The notes under the pieces are model-generated. The model was not told where the DNA came from and searched no databases. It saw only the letters and a program-made list of their open reading frames with translations. From assembly GCA_036747335.1 (NCBI GenBank), contig DAIOCL010000026.1:1-31260 (forward strand): a stretch of 31,260 nt of DNA, given 5' to 3'. Shown piece after piece: positions 25,751 through 31,260 of the stretch. Origin of the DNA: UBA4660 sp002405435 (lineage in GTDB: Bacteria > Bacteroidota > Bacteroidia > Flavobacteriales_D > Sanyastnellaceae). The position numbers and the translations under genes are program-made. Position 1 is the first letter of the stretch, and every line of letters begins with the position of its first letter.

Positions 25751-26908
25751 ATGAAAACAATATGTACCAATGGCCGCAAGGCCCGTGTTCGCGCGTTTGT
25801 CATCGTTGCACCACTCACCGCATTTCTCCTTGTTTCCATTTACGGATATGGCCAGTCCGATCTGCGTCCATGGAAATACAACCACAACGCCGAAACCTAT
25901 GAACTAAACCGTCCGGGGTATTCGCTGGTTACCGCGCGCTGCACCCCGGGAGAATTTGTCAGTGTAGCTGTAAGAAAAGGCGAAACCTACCAGTTTTCGA
26001 CCTGTGGCATTTCCTGGAATAGCCGACTGGAACTGCGTGAAGCGACCCCGAACGGATTGATACTGGCAACCGACGAGGACGGTTGCGGACAAACGGATGG
26101 AGCCGCCCAACTGACCTGGCTGTCAACAGTGACCGGCAAAGTACTCATTGCGTTGGAAGAAAGTGGCAACACCGTTGGATCACGCCACGCCACGCTCACG
26201 TTGACCTGGATGAACAACGGCAGCGATGAACCTCTGGTGCAGCAGGGCATCGGGCAGAAAAAAGGCGCATTATTTCCGGAACCCGCAGAAACCACTCCGG
26301 CCCATCTGACGGCTTCCGCCGACCACGCACCTGCAGCCTGCCCAGGCGTGGCGCACCAGTATACCTACCTGCAAGCGCTCACGGCTGAATTCGACTTGGG
26401 AAAGGTGTCGCTTCGCTGGAATACACTCTCGGAAGAAAATACCACTGAATTTATCGTAGAACGTTCATCAGATGGAATCGTATTCACGCCCATAGGCTCC
26501 GTAAAGGCTTCAGGCCACAGTGATGAACCTCACCAATACGGGGTTGCTGATTTTGCACCACCCTTCGGCAAGGTTCACTACAGGCTGCTGCTGCCCGGAC
26601 AAAGTGAAGCACTGCATGCCAAAACAGCGCAAATCGATACCGGAGGAAATCTCGAAGTAAACGGCGTTTTTCCATGCGCAGCATCACCCGGACTAGTGGT
26701 AAGCGTAAACTCTGCAGAGGAGAGACAACTCGTTTTGCAAGTGAGCGACATTTCCGGACGCAACGTACTCACGCAATACCTGCACACGGCAAAAGGATTC
26801 AACCACTTACCCCTGCATGAAAGGAATTTGCCTCCGGGCGTTTACACCCTCGAAGTGCGAGAATTCGGGAAAGGACCTGTGTACAAGCAGGAAATCTCCA
26901 AAACCTGA
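25751..26908 (+). CDS. Secreted protein with T9SS sorting signal
   Basis: A 385-residue exported protein of unknown function. The start is placed at the ATG at 25751, which gives a long signal peptide (core VAPLTAFLLVSIYGYGQ); an earlier frame start at 25646 overlaps the terminator hairpin. Residues about 45-150 form a beta domain with the pattern CGISWNSRLELRE and DEDGCG, like pre-peptidase C-terminal-type domains. A module WNTLSEENTTEFIVERSSDG, then YRLLLPG, is an FN3-like unit very common before sorting signals in Bacteroidota. The end (LQVSDISGRNVL ... LPPGVYTLEVREF) is a T9SS type-A sorting domain. It follows the metalloprotease gene by 149 bp, which may hint at a linked surface role. 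It converges with pdxH with only 6 bp between stop codons. Confidence 0.82.
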   Translation: MKTICTNGRKARVRAFVIVAPLTAFLLVSIYGYGQSDLRPWKYNHNAETYELNRPGYSLVTARCTPGEFVSVAVRKGETYQFSTCGISWNSRLELREATPNGLILATDEDGCGQTDGAAQLTWLSTVTGKVLIALEESGNTVGSRHATLTLTWMNNGSDEPLVQQGIGQKKGALFPEPAETTPAHLTASADHAPAACPGVAHQYTYLQALTAEFDLGKVSLRWNTLSEENTTEFIVERSSDGIVFTPIGSVKASGHSDEPHQYGVADFAPPFGKVHYRLLLPGQSEALHAKTAQIDTGGNLEVNGVFPCAASPGLVVSVNSAEERQLVLQVSDISGRNVLTQYLHTAKGFNHLPLHERNLPPGVYTLEVREFGKGPVYKQEISKT

Positions 26909-26914
26909 GCACGC

Positions 26915-27565
26915 TCAGGGTGCGAGGCGGTACATAAACCACTCAAAGTCTGAATCAACCTTGTAAATCACACGGTCGTGGAGGCGTGAAGGACGTCCCT
27001 GCCAAAACTCAAAGTAGTGCGGAATGATCCGATAGCCTCCCCAGTAAGGCGGCTTGGGCACGGGCTTATTCTCAAACTCCCGGGTGAATTTTTGCACACC
27101 CTCATCCAACTCCTCCCGCGTGCGAATTTCCCTGCTCTGTGGAGAGGCCCACGCTGCGATCTGGTTTTCGCGCGGACGTGAGTTGAAATAGGCCTCTGAT
27201 TCAGCCTCAGAAATTTTCCGGGCCACGCCATACAACCTTACCTGGCGCTCGAGCACATTCCAGAAGAAATTCGCGCAGACCTTGTCGTTGAAATCGAGTT
27301 CGGCTGCCTTGTTGCTCGTGTAGTTGGTAAAAAAGACAAAACCGCCTTGGTCAATGCCGCGCAGCAGCACAATGCGCGCATGGGGAAACCCATTGCTGCC
27401 CACCGTTGAAAGTGTAAAGGCATTGAAATCCTGTATGCCTGCAGTCTCCGCTTCTTTCAGCCAAACATTAAATTGTTCAAACGGATTGAGGGCTGCCTGA
27501 CTTTCGAGCAGGATTGACTTTTGGTAGTCGATGCGGTGTTTTTCTATTCCTGGTTTGTCGCTCAT
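26915..27565 (-). CDS. pdxH: Pyridoxamine 5'-phosphate oxidase
   Basis: A 216-residue FMN enzyme that oxidises pyridoxine or pyridoxamine 5'-phosphate to pyridoxal 5'-phosphate (PLP). Family marks: NAFTLSTVGSNGFPHARIVL (FMN-binding), GFVFFTNYTSNKAAEL, and SRPRENQIAAWASPQSREI. The C-terminal region PPYWGGYRIIPHYFEFWQGR plus the ending MYRLAP (usual R-L-x-P tail) is intact. Length is normal. It is the last gene of the minus-strand series tryptophan dioxygenase, acetyltransferase and pdxH, 27 bp after the acetyltransferase gene. Confidence 0.96.
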   Translation of the reverse strand: MSDKPGIEKHRIDYQKSILLESQAALNPFEQFNVWLKEAETAGIQDFNAFTLSTVGSNGFPHARIVLLRGIDQGGFVFFTNYTSNKAAELDFNDKVCANFFWNVLERQVRLYGVARKISEAESEAYFNSRPRENQIAAWASPQSREIRTREELDEGVQKFTREFENKPVPKPPYWGGYRIIPHYFEFWQGRPSRLHDRVIYKVDSDFEWFMYRLAP

Positions 27566-27592
27566 GGTACATCCATCTATTATGCCGCCAAG

Positions 27593-28150
27593 TTAATCAT
27601 CGGCAGCGACCGTGGCCTGAGCAAAATCATGGCGCATAATCCAATCGGTCTGTTCCTCATGACCAAGGGTGAAAATATGCTCTCCAAAAATCCTGAAGCC
27701 GGCGCGGGTGTAAAAGTCAATCGCTTTGTGGTTCTCTTTCCATACGCCCAGCCAGATTACGGCGTCACCGGCGCTGCGGCTGCAGTCGCGACACTGCGCA
27801 AGCAGCGCCTTGCCCATCCCCTGTCCCTGAAAGGAAGCCCGCAGGTATAACCGCGCCAGTTCAGAATAGGCTAACCCTTCAAGCGCTTCAACCCGTTCGG
27901 TTTTCCGCAACTGTGCATAGCCTGCAGCCACGCCCCCTGCTTCAAGTATAAAAAAGCGGGCGTCCGGATCCTTAAGTTCGGCTTCGATGGCGCAAACCGA
28001 GAAGTGCTGCCCGACATACTGTTGCATATTACCGGGGTCGTTGCGGTCGGCATAGGATTCCATAAAAGTTTCACGACCCAGTGTACACAACAATGCTGCG
28101 TCATCTGAAGCGCCGGGGCGAATGTGAAATCGCTTTATTTCCGGTTTCAT
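27593..28150 (-). CDS. GNAT-family N-acetyltransferase
   Basis: A 185-residue acetyl-CoA-dependent acetyltransferase of the GNAT superfamily. Motif A is clear: ARLYLRASFQGQGMGKALL contains the Q-x-x-G-x-G acetyl-CoA loop; motif B follows in WLGVWKENHKAIDFYTRAGF. The start is the ATG at 28150; a TTG two codons earlier is possible. The substrate is unknown. It starts 6 bp after the stop of the tryptophan dioxygenase gene and is followed by pdxH at 27 bp, so it is almost certainly in the same transcript. Confidence 0.88.
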   Translation of the reverse strand: MKPEIKRFHIRPGASDDAALLCTLGRETFMESYADRNDPGNMQQYVGQHFSVCAIEAELKDPDARFFILEAGGVAAGYAQLRKTERVEALEGLAYSELARLYLRASFQGQGMGKALLAQCRDCSRSAGDAVIWLGVWKENHKAIDFYTRAGFRIFGEHIFTLGHEEQTDWIMRHDFAQATVAADD

Positions 28151-28156
28151 GTCCAA

Positions 28157-29167
28157 CTACGCGCTGTAGCCCAACCGCTCCTGTAAGACCTGGGGCAGCA
28201 CGGGCAGGCGCCTGCGCTCAATCAGAAAGGAAGTGAGTTCCGCAAATTCCTGAAAGATATAATGCCGCAGCGCGGCCTCTCTGAGGTAACCTTTTCCGGT
28301 TGACCCCCCTGTGCCCATGCGCGTACCGATCATCCGGTGTACCATATTCATGTGACGCCAGCGCCAGGTCGCCAGCAGTTCATCGATCTCGAGCAGGTGG
28401 TTGATAAACCGGTAGGGATTGTGGAGTATCGGATAATCGCGGTAGAGCATAATGAAGAGGGCAGACCGCCGTGCCCTGTCACTCAATTTTCGGTCATTCT
28501 GGGTAAGGTCACTCAGAAAGAGCTCATCAAACTGCCGCAGGTTATCCTTCTCTCCTTCGCCCAGTGACTCGCTGTAGGCCTGGCGGTAAACACTCCAGAA
28601 TCCGCGTCCTCCTTCCCAGGCGGTCCAGAAATCTGCATCGAGGAAATAGGGCATCCGCTCCAGCCAGTTGTTGACCAGGGTGAGCAGCGGGGTGGTATCG
28701 TTGAGGGCATATATCCGAGCGGCATCCGCTTCGGTCAGTTGTGAAGTAAAGTACTGGCGGCCGTGGCGGTCCTCGACCTTCAGTCCGAGCAGGGTTTCCA
28801 GTTCCTTAAACTGCATACTCTGAAATCCGCTCGCCGGCCTGAGCATGTCGCGGAAGTCGAGAAAATCAAGCGGTGTCATGGTTTCCATGATGTCCACCTG
28901 ATGCACCAGCAGCCGAAGAATTTCCACCACGCGGTTGAGGCGCCTGACGCCTACCATCAATTCAGGACTATTGTCGTTGATGCAGTCGGACGCCATCACC
29001 TGGTGTACCGAACGCACCTCAAAAAGGACCTGCTTAAACCATAATTCATAAGCCTGATGGATGACGATGAATAACATCTCGTCATGCGCATGCTGGTTGC
29101 GGCGGTCACTCTCAAGTTCCTGTGCGCCAAGAATCTTATCCAGTTGCAAATACGTGCTGTAATACAT
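28157..29167 (-). CDS. Tryptophan 2,3-dioxygenase
   Basis: A 336-residue heme dioxygenase of the TDO family that converts L-tryptophan and oxygen to N-formylkynurenine, the first step of the kynurenine pathway. Conserved parts: DEMLFIVIHQAYELWFKQVL, MTPLDFLDFRDMLRPASGFQ, and WRWRHMNMVHRMIGTRMGTG, which contains the histidine of the heme pocket and is followed by GSTG. It is longer than the roughly 280-residue bacterial TDO, but the core is complete and no motif is lost. It heads the TDO, GNAT, pdxH series; the pirin gene lies 75 bp upstream on the same strand. No kynurenine formamidase or kynureninase gene is in the window. Confidence 0.94.
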   Translation of the reverse strand: MYYSTYLQLDKILGAQELESDRRNQHAHDEMLFIVIHQAYELWFKQVLFEVRSVHQVMASDCINDNSPELMVGVRRLNRVVEILRLLVHQVDIMETMTPLDFLDFRDMLRPASGFQSMQFKELETLLGLKVEDRHGRQYFTSQLTEADAARIYALNDTTPLLTLVNNWLERMPYFLDADFWTAWEGGRGFWSVYRQAYSESLGEGEKDNLRQFDELFLSDLTQNDRKLSDRARRSALFIMLYRDYPILHNPYRFINHLLEIDELLATWRWRHMNMVHRMIGTRMGTGGSTGKGYLREAALRHYIFQEFAELTSFLIERRRLPVLPQVLQERLGYSA

Positions 29168-29206
29168 ACCCTATACTTTAGGGCGCAAAGTAGCAAGAGG
29201 GGAAGC

Positions 29207-29218
29207 GTCAGCACTGAC
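29207..29218. promoter_or_regulatory. Palindrome upstream of tryptophan dioxygenase
   Basis: GTCAG-CA-CTGAC is a perfect 5-bp inverted repeat about 40 bp before the TDO start, in the 75-bp gap behind pirin. It could be an operator, but one short palindrome proves nothing. Confidence 0.2.
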
Positions 29219-29242
29219 CCAAATCAGTAAGCGTTGGACTGC

Positions 29243-30124
29243 TCAGCCGGGGAGGGCCATTGGGACTTCGAGCAAAAGCATCCTTGCATCGGTAACCGCG
29301 GAGATTTCTACCTCAGGCACATCCCAGGTACCAAGGGCATCGCGCGTGCGAAGGGTATGGCCAGAAACCCGGGCATCGCCTCCGATTACCATCACATAAA
29401 GGCCATTCGATTCGGGACGGTGCAAGGAGTATTTCAGGGTGGTGCCTGCTGTGAGTTTACCCAGGTTAAACCAGGCCTGCTGGTAAATCCAAAGACCCGC
29501 ATCATGTTTATCCGGAGATAAAATCTGCAGCCACTCATTGTCTTTCAGTTCGGGCAACACCATCTGGGAATAGCGCGGCTGCACCTGGCTGCGGTCAGGG
29601 AAAAGCCAGATCTGAAAAAGCTTCAACGCCTCAGCACTGCTGTGGTTAAACTCACTGTGCTTAATGCCTGTGCCTGCACTCATCACCTGCACCTCTCCCG
29701 CGCGTATGACTCCGCTGTTTCCCATTGAGTCTTTGTGTGCCACGGCACCTTCCAGCGGAATGGTAATAATCTCCATGTTGTCGTGGGGATGCGTACCAAA
29801 CCCCATCCCCGGCGCGATGACATCGTCGTTGAGCACGCGCAGCACGCCAAAGTGCATGCGCTCCGGATTGTAATAATTGGCGAACGAAAATGAATGCCTG
29901 GCCTTGAGCCAGCCATGGTCGGCAGCCCCGCGGGTATCTGCCCTGTGAATGATGATATGGGGTTCCATTTTTTCTGCAGCGGCATTAGGAAGATGATTGA
30001 AACCCACCACCTCGAGCGGCTTCAATTCATCAATTCCGTTGGTGACCAGAGAAGCCGAGCTACCCGATGTCGCCAACACGGCCGTGCCGGTGAGCCCCCT
30101 GAGCAAAAAATCTTTTCGGTTCAT
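29243..30124 (-). CDS. Pirin-family protein with an N-terminal export-like signal
   Basis: A 293-residue bicupin of the pirin family. The metal site is present: THPHDNMEII supplies two histidines, and GIKHSEFN the third histidine and the glutamate. Pirins include quercetin dioxygenases and iron-dependent regulators, usually cytoplasmic. This one begins MNRKDFLLRGLTGTAVLATS, which looks like a Tat-type signal with RK in place of the twin arginines, so periplasmic location is possible. The remainder (DHGWLKARHSFSFANYYNPE, the typical pirin opening) is a full-length family match. It is upstream of TDO on the same strand, 75 bp away. Confidence 0.88.
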   Translation of the reverse strand: MNRKDFLLRGLTGTAVLATSGSSASLVTNGIDELKPLEVVGFNHLPNAAAEKMEPHIIIHRADTRGAADHGWLKARHSFSFANYYNPERMHFGVLRVLNDDVIAPGMGFGTHPHDNMEIITIPLEGAVAHKDSMGNSGVIRAGEVQVMSAGTGIKHSEFNHSSAEALKLFQIWLFPDRSQVQPRYSQMVLPELKDNEWLQILSPDKHDAGLWIYQQAWFNLGKLTAGTTLKYSLHRPESNGLYVMVIGGDARVSGHTLRTRDALGTWDVPEVEISAVTDARMLLLEVPMALPG

Positions 30125-30246
30125 CTGCCTGTTAGATTTGGTTTACAAATATGGATAAACAATAGCATAAGCTCCTTTGACCCATGTCAATAGAAGCACG
30201 CAGGGCCAACTCCTTCAGCTCCTTCGTACGCATCCGCATGCCATGA

Positions 30247-30287
30247 GAACCCATAGAAACCCCAGGGCACGGAAGCAGCATGGGTTC
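30247..30287. repeat. Inverted repeat in front of moaD
   Basis: GAACCCAT (30247-30254) and ATGGGTTC (30280-30287) are a perfect 8-bp inverted repeat with 25 bases between, ending just before the -7 box. It might be an operator or an RNA stem. Confidence 0.35.
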
Positions 30288-30288
30288 C

Positions 30289-30296
30289 TACCTTTG
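30289..30296 (+). promoter_or_regulatory. -7 box of the moaD-moaE unit
   Basis: TACCTTTG is an exact match to the Bacteroidota -7 box TAnnTTTG, 19 bases before the moaD ATG. No clear TTG lies at the -33 position. Confidence 0.45.
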
Positions 30297-30315
30297 GCGC
30301 ACACGATCCGGAGCA

Positions 30316-30558
30316 ATGAAAATGAAGGTACTGGTTTTTGGTGTGATGCGCGAACACTTCGGCGCACCGGTGGTTGAGGTAGACCTTGCCTACCCAGCCC
30401 TCGTCAGCGACCTGCTGCACGCGTTGGCACGGCAGTTACCCGCTGCATTGCTTGGCTACCCCTATGCAGTGGCTGTCAATCTCGAATATGCTGAAGACCT
30501 CACGCCGCTGGCCGATGGCGATGAGATTGCCCTGATTCCGCCGGTGAGCGGTGGCTGA
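30316..30558 (+). CDS. moaD: Molybdopterin synthase small subunit MoaD
   Basis: An 80-residue ubiquitin-fold sulfur carrier. It ends in PPVSGG, the C-terminal Gly-Gly that carries the thiocarboxylate used to make molybdopterin. The body (MKVLVFGVMREHFGAPVVEV ... LADGDEIALIPPVSGG) fits the family. The ATG at 30316 is chosen; an earlier in-frame ATG at 30280 lies in the inverted repeat and before the -7 box. Its stop codon is followed by moaE within 10 bp, as expected for the two subunits of molybdopterin synthase. Confidence 0.93.
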   Translation: MKMKVLVFGVMREHFGAPVVEVDLAYPALVSDLLHALARQLPAALLGYPYAVAVNLEYAEDLTPLADGDEIALIPPVSGG

Positions 30559-30568
30559 AACCCATACC

Positions 30569-30997
30569 ATGGAAACACAAACTGCGCATTTTCTGCTTAA
30601 CCCCTTGCCCCTGTCTGTGTCTGCGGTAAGCCTTGCGCTGGCATCGCCGGACGCGGGAGGCCAAGTGATTTTTACAGGAGTGGTCCGAAGCCATAACAAA
30701 GAACGTCAGGTGCTCCACCTCGAATTTGACGCCTACGCTCCGATGGTATACGCAGAACTGACACGCATCGCCACTGCACTGCGCGAACGCTGGCAGGTAC
30801 ACAATGTTGTATTGCATCACCGCACAGGCACCGTAAACGCCGGAGAAACAGCCGTGATAGCAGCCGTGAGCGCGACCCACCGCAAGCCGGCATTTGAATC
30901 GTGTCAGTTTCTCATGGATGAACTCAAGCGATCTGTACCCATCTGGAAAAAAGAAGTCTATGCCGACGGCAGCCACTGGGTGAGTCCTACCCCGTGA
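30569..30997 (+). CDS. moaE: Molybdopterin synthase large subunit MoaE
   Basis: A 142-residue catalytic subunit that, with MoaD thiocarboxylate, turns cyclic pyranopterin monophosphate into molybdopterin. Family marks: GGQVIFTGVVRSHNKERQVL, LEFDAYAPMV, the VLHHRTGTVNAGETAVIAAV strand, and HRKPAFESCQFLMDELKRSV followed by PIWKKE with the catalytic lysines. An in-frame GTG at 30551 overlapping the moaD stop would add six residues and is equally possible. No other molybdenum-cofactor genes are in the window. Confidence 0.95.
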   Translation: METQTAHFLLNPLPLSVSAVSLALASPDAGGQVIFTGVVRSHNKERQVLHLEFDAYAPMVYAELTRIATALRERWQVHNVVLHHRTGTVNAGETAVIAAVSATHRKPAFESCQFLMDELKRSVPIWKKEVYADGSHWVSPTP

Positions 30998-31027
30998 CCA
31001 GCGGCGTGCGGCTGCAGGCTGCAGCGA

Positions 31028-31260
31028 TCAGGATTTGACCAGTTGTACGTCAGCTTCGATGCGCACCTCGTCACTGACCAGCACCCCGCCAGCTTCCAGC
31101 GGTACATTCCAGTTGAGGTTCCAGTCCTTCCGGCTGATGCGGCCTTTGACAGAGATACCAGAGCGTGTGGCGCCCCAGGGATCTTAAAACAATCCGAAAA
31201 ACTCCACGTCGAATGCAACGGGGCGGGAGATGTCGCGGAAGGTGAGATCTCACTCCAGTT
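31028..31260 (-). pseudogene. YceI-like gene, C-terminal part, with two in-frame stops
   Basis: Read on the minus strand from the window edge, one frame gives DLTFRDISRPVAFDVEFFGL, then DPWGATRSGISVKGRISRKD and WNLNWNVPLEAGGVLVSDEV, ending near LVKS and TGA at 31028. That is the C-terminal half of the YceI family (periplasmic lipocalin-like, isoprenoid-binding). Two stops interrupt it: TGA at 31250-31252, where the family usually has glycine (GDLT), and TAA at 31184-31186, where it usually has lysine or similar (KDPWG). Each needs a single base change from a sense codon. The gene is therefore probably a decaying pseudogene, unless these are sequencing or assembly errors. The 5' part is outside the window. 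Confidence 0.75.

Noticed and set aside
27521..27850. A 109-codon open frame on the plus strand
   Set aside because: It overlaps the start of pdxH and most of the acetyltransferase gene in antisense and has no domain of its own.
30125..30315. A molybdenum-cofactor riboswitch before moaD
   Set aside because: The leader after the probable promoter is only about a dozen bases, and I see none of the expected multi-stem structure.

Overview
The window looks like chromosomal DNA of a member of the phylum Bacteroidota (Flavobacteriales/Chitinophagales-like), moderately GC-rich. Three large secreted proteins end in type IX secretion (T9SS) C-terminal sorting domains. One carries SprB repeats. The first gene is a T9SS plug-family protein. 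NusB is the long Bacteroidota form. Several start regions carry the Bacteroidota -7 promoter box TAnnTTTG. I see no rRNA, tRNA, CRISPR array, insertion sequence, prophage or defence island.

Layout. 1-4726 (+): end of a T9SS plug-family (DUF5103) gene, an LptF/LptG permease, and two glycosyltransferases joined by ATGA overlaps, a cell-envelope operon. 4770-5894 (-): an NlpE-domain lipoprotein. 5895-6590: a 700-bp gene-free stretch with a strong orphan terminator and a candidate small RNA. 6591-8398 (+): an ECF sigma factor, a one-span membrane protein with VPEGYF-like repeats, and a Spy-like periplasmic protein, a likely envelope-signalling unit. 8429-11341 (-): leucine dehydrogenase, nusB, a DUF1573 lipoprotein and yajC, closely spaced, with a DUF423 membrane gene upstream. 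12062-14893 (-): a giant FG-GAP/UnbV secreted protein with its own terminator.

15035-20388: mazG and acyP (divergent); then, on the minus strand, a DUF1599 protein, a BT_3928-type DoxX protein and a peptide-type ABC permease, with folP divergent from DUF1599. 20808-26908 (+): a 1597-residue M43-type metalloprotease with nine SprB repeats, then a smaller T9SS cargo. 26915-30124 (-): pirin, tryptophan 2,3-dioxygenase, a GNAT acetyltransferase and pdxH. 30316-30997 (+): moaD and moaE. 31028-31260 (-): the tail of a YceI-like gene broken by two in-frame stop codons.

Most of the window is ordinary housekeeping plus surface/secreted proteins. The points most worth a second look are the candidate small RNA at 6231-6317, the recent 672-bp duplication inside the metalloprotease gene, the sigma/repeat-protein/Spy unit, the broken yceI, and the linkage of tryptophan dioxygenase with PLP synthesis. 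I did not find convincing evidence of a wholly new biological system.
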